This document shows, piece after piece, positions 27,340 to 35,335 of a stretch of 64,000 nt of DNA. The translations under genes were made by a program, and so were the position numbers. How positions within the stretch are numbered: position 1 is the stretch's first letter; each line of letters opens with the position of its first letter. Source of the stretch: Psychrosphaera sp. B3R10 (GTDB lineage Bacteria > Pseudomonadota > Gammaproteobacteria > Enterobacterales > Alteromonadaceae); assembly GCF_018861025.1 (NCBI RefSeq), contig NZ_JAHKQH010000042.1, positions 206,321 through 270,320 on the forward strand, written 5' to 3'. The notes beneath the pieces are model-generated. The model did not search any database, was not told the DNA's origin, and saw nothing but the letters and a program-made list of their open reading frames with translations.

Positions 27340-30066
27340 TTAGAAACGGTAGGTTAAAGAAGCTTTAATCGTACGTCCTAACAATGGACGTGCAACGCCC
27401 GTGTAGTCACCATTTGAGAAAGACAAGCCACTTAGTATTGGTGAACCTTCTGTAAATGAGTCAGCATCATTTAGGTTTGCAATGTGAATTTGTAGATCCA
27501 TTTGCTCAGAAAATTCGTAGATACCACCTAAGTTCATTTGATAATAGGCTGGATATACAGTCACGTTAGTACTGTCATCAGTCGCAAAACGTTCTGAGTA
27601 ATACATGAACTGGCTGTAGATCGATAATGGGATAGATTCAAAATCATATGATGGTCTGAAATTAACCAACAATTCAGATTGACGTCTTGGTCGTCTGCCT
27701 TCGGTTGTTGAAACATCGTATTGACGTTCGTCAAATACACCATCGCCATTTGTATCAACTTCTACGATCCCGTTTCTGATCTCATTATCTTGACTCAGTT
27801 GCGGATCTTGCCAAACGATACTGCCTTGTAAAGTCAAACCTTCCAGCGCTTCTGGAGAATAGGACGCTTCTAACTCTATCCCTATATTATCTAAGCTTCG
27901 GCGGAATACATCGCGTACCTTAGGGCAATTTGCTGGCGCAGGGATTGCCGTACAGGCGATACCATTACCAGTAGCACTAAGATCATCTAGCGTTGGACCT
28001 AGGTTTTCTTTTGCCGCAAAGTCGATGTAAAAGGCCGTTAAACTCACTGAGTTGACGGAATCTGCATAACGCAAACCACCTTCAACTTGTTTGATGTTTT
28101 CGACTTGATCACCACGTGCAACTTCGCCTGTTGTTGGATTTGTTGCAGGACCACCAAAGATATAATCTTCAAAACCTGGTAAACGGAACGAGTCGGCAAT
28201 GCTTAAGTACGTGGTGAAGTTTTCGTTGATGCGGTAGTTTGCACCAATTGTCCAACCTATATCATCGTAACTTTCAGATGCAAAACGTGGGGTACCGTCA
28301 GGCACATTAACAAAGTTATCTGCCAAGGTATCGCTAGTTGAACCGACAACGACATCTGCTGGGGTAAAGTCATTGGAACTGTTACCAGGGTCAAATGAAT
28401 TGGTTGTTAATCGATCTACATCCAATTCTTGCCAACGAACACCAAGGTCGATTAATAAATCACCGTCTAAGAGCGTCATATGATCCAAAGCGTAAAACGC
28501 ATTGGTTCGCATAGTGGCGTCCGCGCCAAGACCAAATATCGCAGGTTGATCTAAACCACCGCGAGTTATCGATGGACCAACTTGCTGCTCATTATTATCG
28601 ACGGCGTATAAGTCAACTAGACGAGCACTTTCACCAATGTCACTCCAACCACTGGCAAATACAGAATAAACATCGTAGGTGTAATGACTGGTGTAATAAC
28701 CAAACGTTAATTCGTGAGAATTGTCACCGACTTCAAATTCTTTAGAAAGTTTAAAGTCAGCGATATTACTTGTCGCATCAACCTTGCCATAGACTGGAAT
28801 GTTGTGTGCCAAAATGCTCGGCGCCTCTTCAGCACCAGTTAAATCGGTACCAGTCACGGTGTCAGAATAATAGGCTTTTACCCCAACAGCGTCGCTATAG
28901 GCATCTCCTAATACGCCAGTAAAACCTTGGATCCGGTTAAATTGATCATTGGTTAATCGAGATGTTTCAGCCGGTGGATCGTTAAATAAAGAGTAGAATC
29001 CATTGGAACCGGTTGTGGAACGAATCGAGGAAACAAAGCGCCAATCATTTTGTAAATCTTTGGAGATTTCAAGAGACAAAATATCAAATTTAGGGTTTAT
29101 ACCATTAGTAATGTCGAGTGGCAGTTGAGAGCCGTCGCTATTGTATAATTGATAAAAACTGGTTTGGTGTGACAATACCGTCCCATCTTGAAAATTAACG
29201 CCTAAACTGTTTACATCATTTGGATTAATTTCAAACGGATTGCTTTGAGTGCCTGGCTCACGATTACTCTCTACTGAGTAAGGAATGTTTTGATAAAAAT
29301 TGGTTTTATCGTTAATGCTGTGGGCTTGTAATTTAATTTGGGTTGTACCGTCATCGCTGGTATAAACTAAATTCCCTCGGATTTGACCACCAGAATTACC
29401 GGTATAACCCGGATCACGGATACCATCTGCAACGCGATAAAAACCACCAACGGCAAACGTTAAGTTTTTATTAATTGGACCGGACACAAAAAATTCGTTA
29501 CGAACGTGGCCCCAATCGCCAACTTCTAACTTATAAGCGCCTTCAAACTCTTGACCACCAGTACGGGTAATATAGTTAACGGCTGCACCCAAAGCATTTG
29601 AATATAAAATGGCGCCAGGGCCACCCTTAACGGCTTCTACAGTTACCGTCATTAAGTCAGGTTTTATGAACACGTCATTATTCATAAATGGAGCTTCAGG
29701 CTCTTCATATGCTGGCAAACCATCAATTAAATTCGGAACATAACGATAACCACCAGCTTGTGGCAAACCTCGGACTAACACGTTGTTGTGGGACTCACCT
29801 GCTGTGCCACCTTCTGGAAAAAAGCCAGGAATGTTACCGAGTAAGTCGGCGGCGCCATGAGGCGCTAACTTTTTAATGTCTTCTTCACTAATCGTGTTGA
29901 TGGAAAAAGTCGCTTCCATTTTATGGGTGTTTTTTGTAACACCTGTGGATACGGTGATGACTTCGATTTCCTCATCTTTTTCTTTGTTCACATTTTCAGC
30001 AAATACATACCCTGATTGAGAGAGCAAAGTTAAAGAAATTATTCTGCTAAGTGTTTTTAATTTCAT
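27340..30066 (-). CDS. TonB-dependent outer-membrane receptor, probably for sucrose or fructo-oligosaccharides
   Basis: 908 residues. A signal peptide (about 1-24) is followed by a TonB-box-like IEVITVS, a plug domain (about 55-165; GAADLLGNIPGFFPEGG, VLVRGLPQAGG, VEAVKGGPGAILYSNALGA) and a long beta-barrel ending in LTYRF with the terminal Phe needed for insertion. It imports substrate across the outer membrane using TonB energy. Its neighbours, a CscB-type permease, LacI regulator and two GH32 enzymes, point to sucrose or fructan as ligand. Its promoter shares the operator of the invertase promoter, which supports one regulon. Confidence 0.88.
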   Translation of the reverse strand: MKLKTLSRIISLTLLSQSGYVFAENVNKEKDEEIEVITVSTGVTKNTHKMEATFSINTISEEDIKKLAPHGAADLLGNIPGFFPEGGTAGESHNNVLVRGLPQAGGYRYVPNLIDGLPAYEEPEAPFMNNDVFIKPDLMTVTVEAVKGGPGAILYSNALGAAVNYITRTGGQEFEGAYKLEVGDWGHVRNEFFVSGPINKNLTFAVGGFYRVADGIRDPGYTGNSGGQIRGNLVYTSDDGTTQIKLQAHSINDKTNFYQNIPYSVESNREPGTQSNPFEINPNDVNSLGVNFQDGTVLSHQTSFYQLYNSDGSQLPLDITNGINPKFDILSLEISKDLQNDWRFVSSIRSTTGSNGFYSLFNDPPAETSRLTNDQFNRIQGFTGVLGDAYSDAVGVKAYYSDTVTGTDLTGAEEAPSILAHNIPVYGKVDATSNIADFKLSKEFEVGDNSHELTFGYYTSHYTYDVYSVFASGWSDIGESARLVDLYAVDNNEQQVGPSITRGGLDQPAIFGLGADATMRTNAFYALDHMTLLDGDLLIDLGVRWQELDVDRLTTNSFDPGNSSNDFTPADVVVGSTSDTLADNFVNVPDGTPRFASESYDDIGWTIGANYRINENFTTYLSIADSFRLPGFEDYIFGGPATNPTTGEVARGDQVENIKQVEGGLRYADSVNSVSLTAFYIDFAAKENLGPTLDDLSATGNGIACTAIPAPANCPKVRDVFRRSLDNIGIELEASYSPEALEGLTLQGSIVWQDPQLSQDNEIRNGIVEVDTNGDGVFDERQYDVSTTEGRRPRRQSELLVNFRPSYDFESIPLSIYSQFMYYSERFATDDSTNVTVYPAYYQMNLGGIYEFSEQMDLQIHIANLNDADSFTEGSPILSGLSFSNGDYTGVARPLLGRTIKASLTYRF

Positions 30067-30111
30067 GTGTGTGTTCCGTTGATCAAGTTTTATTTTATAA
30101 TTTTAGACTAA

Positions 30112-30129
30112 ATGTACATCGATGGACAT
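30112..30129. promoter_or_regulatory. LacI-type operator (palindromic) in the receptor leader
   Basis: ATGTACATCGATGGACAT is an 18-bp near-perfect palindrome with central CG, as is usual for LacI-family sites. It lies 46 bp upstream of the receptor start. The same half-site ATGTCCATCG overlaps the -10 boxes of the receptor and invertase promoters. Confidence 0.65.
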
Positions 30130-30203
30130 TGTGAGTCAAAAAAATTCGATGCTAACAAACATTGTATGTTCATCGCATCGGATCGTGATTGCTCTATTTG
30201 GCT

Positions 30204-30244
30204 ATCGATGGACATTATGACACTTTTTATACAGTAGTTGTCAA
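30204..30244 (-). promoter_or_regulatory. Receptor promoter with operator overlapping -10
   Basis: On the minus strand TTGACA (30244-30239) is followed 19 nt later by CATAAT (30219-30214), which runs straight into ATGTCCATCGAT (30215-30204). The invertase promoter at 32810-32848 has the same boxes, the same 19-nt spacer and the same overlap. Confidence 0.65.
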
Positions 30245-30393
30245 TAGTATTTTTAAAAAAAGACAAAAAAAGATGGTTTAATGCGCAGTTAGACATTAGG
30301 TATTGAATTTTAAATCTTTGTATCTTGTTGTAAATAATAAGAATTGTTTTTGTTGGTAAGGCGGTTGGAGCCATCGGCGAATTTATAAAGTGA

Positions 30394-30423
30394 GAGTGGC
30401 GAACAACAATTTTGTCGCCACTC
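30394..30423 (-). terminator. Hairpin after the permease gene
   Basis: A 9-bp stem, GAGTGGCGA and TCGCCACTC, has a 12-nt loop and lies 19 bp past the permease stop on the minus strand. The T tract is poor. It could protect the transcript end or stop transcription before the receptor leader. The rest of 30067-30441 holds the receptor promoter and operators, no gene. Confidence 0.5.
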
Positions 30424-30441
30424 AGATGACACTGGAAAAGA

Positions 30442-31686
30442 TTAAGCTGGCTGCTCGCTTAATTGCTTTTCGTTATTTTTTTTGTCATCGGTTAAAATAA
30501 CCCAAGAGACAATGGTGAAAAAGACCACCACACTGCCGAGTATTTTATAAGATAAGGTAAAGCCTATTGCGTCATACATCATTCCCGCGACCACAGACAA
30601 GATACTGGCAAATACTTGAGTGGAGAATAAAAAACCCACCAAATAGAGTGTTGAGGATAACCTTGCATCAAAAGTCGCAGAGATATATTTAAAAATGGCT
30701 ATCAACATTATCGGTAATTCGGCGGCGTGCAAAAGCTTCATTGCCGATATTGAAATGGGATCCCAAGCGTAGCCTGACCCTATCATTCGTACGGCCATAA
30801 TGGCACCGGCTAATACAAGGCCGTTTTTAGCGCCAATTCGATTCACGATAAACGGGGCAATAAACATGCCTCCGGCTTCTAAAAATACTTGAAAAGAGTT
30901 TAAGTATCCAAACATCGCGTTGCCTTCAGCTTGGCTCGGAAATAAAGAGGCAAAATAGACTGGAAATTGCTGGTCATATACGGAATATACGCAGGTTACC
31001 CCCATTACATAGGTAGCAAATGCCCAGAATCGTTTCATTTTTAACAACCCAAAAGCATCTTGGATATTTAATGCCGACGCTTTATCGTCAATGAGATTTT
31101 CATCTTCGGCTTTTTCCGTGGGCTTAACCAAGGTTACGGAAACTAAGAAGATAATCGCACAACAAGATGCCAACCAGAAGTTAATATTAGGGTCTATATT
31201 AAACAGGGCACCTGCAAAAAATGTGGCGGTTGCCCAACCTATCGATCCCCACATTCGAGCTTTACCAAATTCGAACCCAGAAATCCGACTGACACGTTCG
31301 ATAAAGGTTTCGGTCGCACCGACTCCGGCGGAAAAGGATAAACTGAAAAAGATGCCGCCAAGTATGACGCCTAAATAAAAATTAGAGGCCAAAAGAGGCG
31401 CATAGACATAAATAAAAAATGGTCCGCTGGCGATGAGTAAAACACCAACCCATTGCAACAGATATTTTTTTAGCCCGAGTTTATCTTGAATAAAGCCATA
31501 AAAGGGCATGATGAATAATGCGGCCACGGCATTGAGGCTAAATATAATCCCCATATTTTCGCCATTTAATCCCGCGGCTTGATTGAGCCATATAGGAAAT
31601 AATGAGAATGAAAATGACCAAGTTAAGAAGAAGGAAAAGAGTGCTAAGCTTAATAGCCAATAATTTCTATCTGAGTTTTTAAACAT
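30442..31686 (-). CDS. MFS oligosaccharide:proton symporter, sucrose permease type (CscB-like)
   Basis: 414 residues with about 12 membrane helices. It fits the LacY/CscB family: SFSLFPIWLNQAAGL in helix 1, FIERVSRISGFEFGKARMWGSIGWA around helices 4-5 (the Glu and Arg/Gly segment central to sugar and proton binding in LacY), and a charged middle loop. Position in an operon behind LacI and near invertase and fructokinase points to sucrose as substrate. RBS AGGAAG precedes ATG 31684-31686. The LacI gene lies 29 bp upstream on the same strand. Confidence 0.85.
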   Translation of the reverse strand: MFKNSDRNYWLLSLALFSFFLTWSFSFSLFPIWLNQAAGLNGENMGIIFSLNAVAALFIMPFYGFIQDKLGLKKYLLQWVGVLLIASGPFFIYVYAPLLASNFYLGVILGGIFFSLSFSAGVGATETFIERVSRISGFEFGKARMWGSIGWATATFFAGALFNIDPNINFWLASCCAIIFLVSVTLVKPTEKAEDENLIDDKASALNIQDAFGLLKMKRFWAFATYVMGVTCVYSVYDQQFPVYFASLFPSQAEGNAMFGYLNSFQVFLEAGGMFIAPFIVNRIGAKNGLVLAGAIMAVRMIGSGYAWDPISISAMKLLHAAELPIMLIAIFKYISATFDARLSSTLYLVGFLFSTQVFASILSVVAGMMYDAIGFTLSYKILGSVVVFFTIVSWVILTDDKKNNEKQLSEQPA

Positions 31687-31715
31687 GTTGCTTCCTATTA
31701 TTGGCCATTTGACGC

Positions 31716-32726
31716 TCAGAGCAGTGTAGCTACTGATCCTCTATCGACAAACTGACCGCTGATTTTATGAATTTTTGCTTGTTTAATTTTGGCGATTGCC
31801 AATTTTGCTGCCTCTTGTCCCATGGCAAAATATGGCAAGCTCACCGTGCTTAATTTGGGTAATAGATTTTCTGAAATTAGGCGATAATTATCGTAACCGA
31901 CGATGGAGATCTGTTGTGGGATCTGATACCCCATCACGCCACGTACTAACATATAAGTTCGCATTGCCATTTTATCGTTACCACACATTAGAGCGGAAGG
32001 CGGGTTTGGCAAGGAGAGTAAGTCTTTAAGTACTTGCTCTAGTTGTGCAAACTCGTCAGACTCATTTTCAATAACTCCTATCCGAATAAGGGTAGGGTCG
32101 TATGCGATTTGGTGATCGGATAAAGCCTGTTTATAACCTTGGTGACGTAATTGGGAGGCCTTCATATCTTCAAAAAGTCGAAGTTCTGCGATCCGGGTGT
32201 GCCCTTTATTAATGAGGTGGACGGCCGCGTCATATCCACCTTGGTAGTCATCAGGGATAATCGTCGGGTGTAACGTTTGTTGTTCAAAACAGTTGACCAA
32301 AATAAGTGGCGTATTTTTGAAGGCCTGCTCTATTTTCACTTCTTTGTGGAAAACTGTCGCTAATATGATGGCCTGTGAGCGGTGACGTTTAAAGTCGTCA
32401 ACCAACCGCTCAAAGTTTTCCGGCTTACCTGCCATTTCGCCAATTAATAATTGTTTACCATGTTGGTCACAAATGTTTTGGATCCCGGCGACGATTTCAT
32501 AGGAGTCTGGTGTTGTCGTCAAATTGTCGGTAATTAAACTTACGATCCCAGCTTCGACTCCACGTAGCGCTTGAGCAGCCGCAGAAGGTGCATAGTCTAG
32601 CTCCTTCATTGCATTGGTTACTTTTTCTTTGGTCTTGGCACTCACCCCTTCAAATCCGCCTAAGATCCGAGAGACAGTCTTTATCGACACATTGGCTTTT
32701 TCTGCTACGTCTTTAATTGAAGTCAT
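31716..32726 (-). CDS. LacI-family transcriptional regulator of the sucrose/fructan genes
   Basis: 336 residues. The N-terminal helix-turn-helix with hinge reads SIKDVAEKANVSIKTVSRIL, followed by LDYAPSAAAQALRG; the rest is a periplasmic-binding-like sensor domain (VSLITDNLTT, MCGNDKMAMR, ISIVGYDNYRLISENLLPKLSTV cut to motifs). It likely represses the receptor, permease and GH32 genes and is released by a sugar such as sucrose or fructose. Candidate operators with the LacI-type central CG lie in both flanking promoters. A separate inverted repeat lies 17 bp before its own start and may be used for autoregulation. Confidence 0.9.
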   Translation of the reverse strand: MTSIKDVAEKANVSIKTVSRILGGFEGVSAKTKEKVTNAMKELDYAPSAAAQALRGVEAGIVSLITDNLTTTPDSYEIVAGIQNICDQHGKQLLIGEMAGKPENFERLVDDFKRHRSQAIILATVFHKEVKIEQAFKNTPLILVNCFEQQTLHPTIIPDDYQGGYDAAVHLINKGHTRIAELRLFEDMKASQLRHQGYKQALSDHQIAYDPTLIRIGVIENESDEFAQLEQVLKDLLSLPNPPSALMCGNDKMAMRTYMLVRGVMGYQIPQQISIVGYDNYRLISENLLPKLSTVSLPYFAMGQEAAKLAIAKIKQAKIHKISGQFVDRGSVATLL

Positions 32727-32742
32727 AAAAATTCTTTTGTTT

Positions 32743-32762
32743 ATCAGTATATGAGTACTGAT
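32743..32762. promoter_or_regulatory. Inverted repeat upstream of the LacI gene
   Basis: ATCAGTA and TACTGAT are perfect 7-bp arms around a 6-bp centre (TATGAG), 17 bp before the LacI-family start codon. The sequence differs from the ATGTCCATCG sites, so it could be an autoregulatory site or the target of another regulator. Confidence 0.4.
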
Positions 32763-32809
32763 TATCTACTTCCTAATCTGTTACGACAATTTAAATTTTG
32801 GATTAATTC

Positions 32810-32856
32810 TTGACAAAGGCTAGCATTGTAAAATTATAATGTCCATCGTTAGTCAA
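32810..32856 (+). promoter_or_regulatory. Invertase operon promoter and overlapping LacI operator
   Basis: TTGACA (32810-32815) and TATAAT (32835-32840) are perfect sigma-70 boxes with a 19-bp spacer. The half-site ATGTCCATCG (32839-32848) overlaps the end of the -10 box. A bound repressor would block RNA polymerase directly. The layout is the same as in the receptor promoter. Confidence 0.7.
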
Positions 32857-32943
32857 AAATAGTTTCACACCATTAGGTCAAATGAGAGGAAAAGTTTTAC
32901 CGCTAAAATGCGTGCATTTAGTGCGGTGAAAATGAGAATTTTT

Positions 32944-34395
32944 ATGAAAAACACTGAAGAAAAACAATTCACTGAACAGTGGCGACCACTGAACCATTTT
33001 ACGCCACAAGAAAATTGGATGAATGATCCTAATGGCTTAGTGTATTACGACGGGCTCTATCATTTATTTTACCAGCACAACCCTAAGGCACATGTATGGG
33101 GCAATATGAGTTGGGGTCATGCTGTGTCGACTGACTTGTTGAATTGGCAGGAAAAACCCGTTGCTTTGTTACCAGATGTCAACGAAAACAAACAAGGATT
33201 AGGTTACATCTTTTCCGGTAGCGTGGTGGTCGATTGGAATAATACGTCGGGATTTCAGCAAGGTGAACATCCTCCATTAGTTGCGATTTTCACTCATCAT
33301 TCTGAACAAGCGGTTCAGTGCCAAAGTATCGCTTACAGTAATGACGCAGGTGAGACTTGGACTAAATTTGAAGGTAACCCCGTTATCGAAAATCCAGGTA
33401 TTAGAGACTTCAGGGATCCAAAAGTGTTTTGGCATCAAGACTCAAAACAATGGGTCATGGTATTGGCGGCTGGCCAAGTTGTGAAACTGTTTGGTTCGAC
33501 GGATTTAAAATCGTGGCAGTTTTTATCTGATTTTGGTGAAGATGTAGGAAGCCATGCTGGAGAATGGGAATGCCCCGACCTGTTTCAATTGACTACCGAA
33601 GATGGTGAGACAAAATGGGTATTGATCGTCAGCATCAACCCCGGTGGACCTAATGGCGGTTGTGGCACGCAATACTTTGTTGGCGAATTTAACGGCAACA
33701 GATTTGAGACGGATCACGATAATGTGAAATGGTTCGACTACGGACCGGATAATTATGCCGGCGTAACGTTTGACGGCCTACAGCGAGTCGATGGTCGACG
33801 GATCATGATCGGTTGGATGTCAAATTGGACCTATGCCGGAGATTTACCGACCTACCCGTGGAGCGGTGCTATGGCGTTACCAAGAGAGTTAACCCTTCTT
33901 AGCACATCAAATGGACATTTGCTTGCCAATAATCCGGTGAACGAATATCAAAATTCGATGGTAGAGGTCACCCGGAATAAAAGCACCCAGGCGATTTCGG
34001 CGTACCTTCCACAAGAGTCTGTCGTCAATATTGAGTTTAACGTATCGACTAGTGCGCCGAGCAAAACAACTTGGGAGTTAACTAACGTCGATGGCGAAAA
34101 AGTGATCATCAAATACAACCCATTGCGCAAGCTACTGACAGTCGATCGTCGAAATGCCGGTTTTGACATTAAAATTTGGACGATGCCAATAATTGAGGCG
34201 CCGGTATTGCCGCACAACGATCAAATATCGGGGCAAATGATTTTAGACAAATCTTCGTTAGAAATATTTTGGGGAGATGGTACCACGTCTGTTACCGCAT
34301 TACTGTTCCCGTCTAGTCCTTTTGATACGCTCGTTATGCAGTCGCAATGTGACTCTGAGAAGTCGATTATCATTAGCAAAGTAGGGCAAAAATGA
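32944..34395 (+). CDS. GH32 beta-fructofuranosidase (invertase / sucrose hydrolase)
   Basis: 483 residues. I choose ATG 32944; starts at 32908 and 32932 are possible but give no better RBS. There is no signal peptide, so the enzyme is cytoplasmic. All GH32 hallmarks are present: NWMNDPNGLVYYDGLYHLFYQ with nucleophile Asp28, the RDP motif in FRDPKVFW, and acid/base Glu in WECPDLF. A beta-sandwich follows (about 340-480). It should split imported sucrose, or short fructans, into glucose and fructose for the fructokinase encoded next, whose start overlaps its stop. Confidence 0.9.
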   Translation: MKNTEEKQFTEQWRPLNHFTPQENWMNDPNGLVYYDGLYHLFYQHNPKAHVWGNMSWGHAVSTDLLNWQEKPVALLPDVNENKQGLGYIFSGSVVVDWNNTSGFQQGEHPPLVAIFTHHSEQAVQCQSIAYSNDAGETWTKFEGNPVIENPGIRDFRDPKVFWHQDSKQWVMVLAAGQVVKLFGSTDLKSWQFLSDFGEDVGSHAGEWECPDLFQLTTEDGETKWVLIVSINPGGPNGGCGTQYFVGEFNGNRFETDHDNVKWFDYGPDNYAGVTFDGLQRVDGRRIMIGWMSNWTYAGDLPTYPWSGAMALPRELTLLSTSNGHLLANNPVNEYQNSMVEVTRNKSTQAISAYLPQESVVNIEFNVSTSAPSKTTWELTNVDGEKVIIKYNPLRKLLTVDRRNAGFDIKIWTMPIIEAPVLPHNDQISGQMILDKSSLEIFWGDGTTSVTALLFPSSPFDTLVMQSQCDSEKSIIISKVGQK

Positions 34396-35333
34396 TGAGG
34401 AATAAAGTTGCGATATTTGGTGAAGCGCTTTTTGATTTATTGCAACAATCTAATGGTGATTATCGTCCATTTGTTGGAGGGTCACCGTTTAATGTTGCTC
34501 GGAGTTTTGCGAAGCAAGGTTTAGATTGTTGTTATTTGTCGCGCATCGGAAATGACGCTTTAGGAAGTCAAATTATGCATGCGGCGCAACTAGATGGGAT
34601 CCAGCTCCCGGAAAATAATCGTTCGGACAAACCCACCTCTTTAGCGCTGGTTTATAAAGATGCGAATGGGCAACCGAGCTATCAACTTTACCGTAAATCT
34701 GTTGCTGATCTGGATATGACCGCAGAGCAATTGTTAGCGATTATACCAGCGGACGTTGAGGTATTTCATACAGGATCACTGGCCTTGGTTCCAGAGATGA
34801 TAGATGTGTTAACGCCAGTTTTAATTAAATTGAAAAATCGCGGGGTGAAGATCAGCATCGACATTAATGTACGACTAGGGGTTGAATTAGATCATAGCCA
34901 ATATGTCGGAGCGATATGGCAGTTTATTGCGTTAGCTGACATCGTGAAAGTCAGTGATGAAGATCTACATCTGATGGGTCTGCAAGATGATCCCATATAT
35001 CATGCCGCTGAATTGTTAAGTGTGATGAACGACGGTATTGTCGCGTTAACATTGGGTGAACAGGGGGCATTTATCATCACCGATGGGTTAACGGTGCAAC
35101 AAGACATCATTCCAACCCGTTCTTTTGGTGATGCTGTAGGGGCAGGCGATACGTTTTTTTCTGCATTAATTTCTGAGTTGCTACGTAACAACGCACTGCA
35201 TCGTTTTGCCGAAAAAGAACAACTGCAACAGGGCTTGTTATTTGGCGCTATGGCTGCGTCGTTAAACGTCAGTGAAATCGGCTGCCACCCGCCATCACAA
35301 CAGCAAGTATTAAACGCATTAGCCCTTCTTTAG
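34392..35333 (+). CDS. PfkB-family fructokinase
   Basis: 313 residues of the PfkB/ribokinase family. The N-terminal GGSPFNVARSFAKQG and C-terminal GDAVGAGDTFFSALI (anion hole and catalytic Asp in GAGD) are intact. The start overlaps the invertase stop by 4 bp (ATGA), so translation is coupled. It probably phosphorylates the fructose released by invertase. A 2-keto-3-deoxygluconate kinase is the other PfkB option, which would link to the anhydrogalactose route, but this operon position favours fructokinase. Confidence 0.85.
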   Translation: MMRNKVAIFGEALFDLLQQSNGDYRPFVGGSPFNVARSFAKQGLDCCYLSRIGNDALGSQIMHAAQLDGIQLPENNRSDKPTSLALVYKDANGQPSYQLYRKSVADLDMTAEQLLAIIPADVEVFHTGSLALVPEMIDVLTPVLIKLKNRGVKISIDINVRLGVELDHSQYVGAIWQFIALADIVKVSDEDLHLMGLQDDPIYHAAELLSVMNDGIVALTLGEQGAFIITDGLTVQQDIIPTRSFGDAVGAGDTFFSALISELLRNNALHRFAEKEQLQQGLLFGAMAASLNVSEIGCHPPSQQQVLNALALL

Positions 35334-35335
35334 GT

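Noticed and set aside
34392..35333. 2-keto-3-deoxygluconate kinase completing the anhydrogalactose pathway
   Set aside because: It overlaps the invertase gene and is followed by a GH32 gene, so fructokinase is the simpler call.
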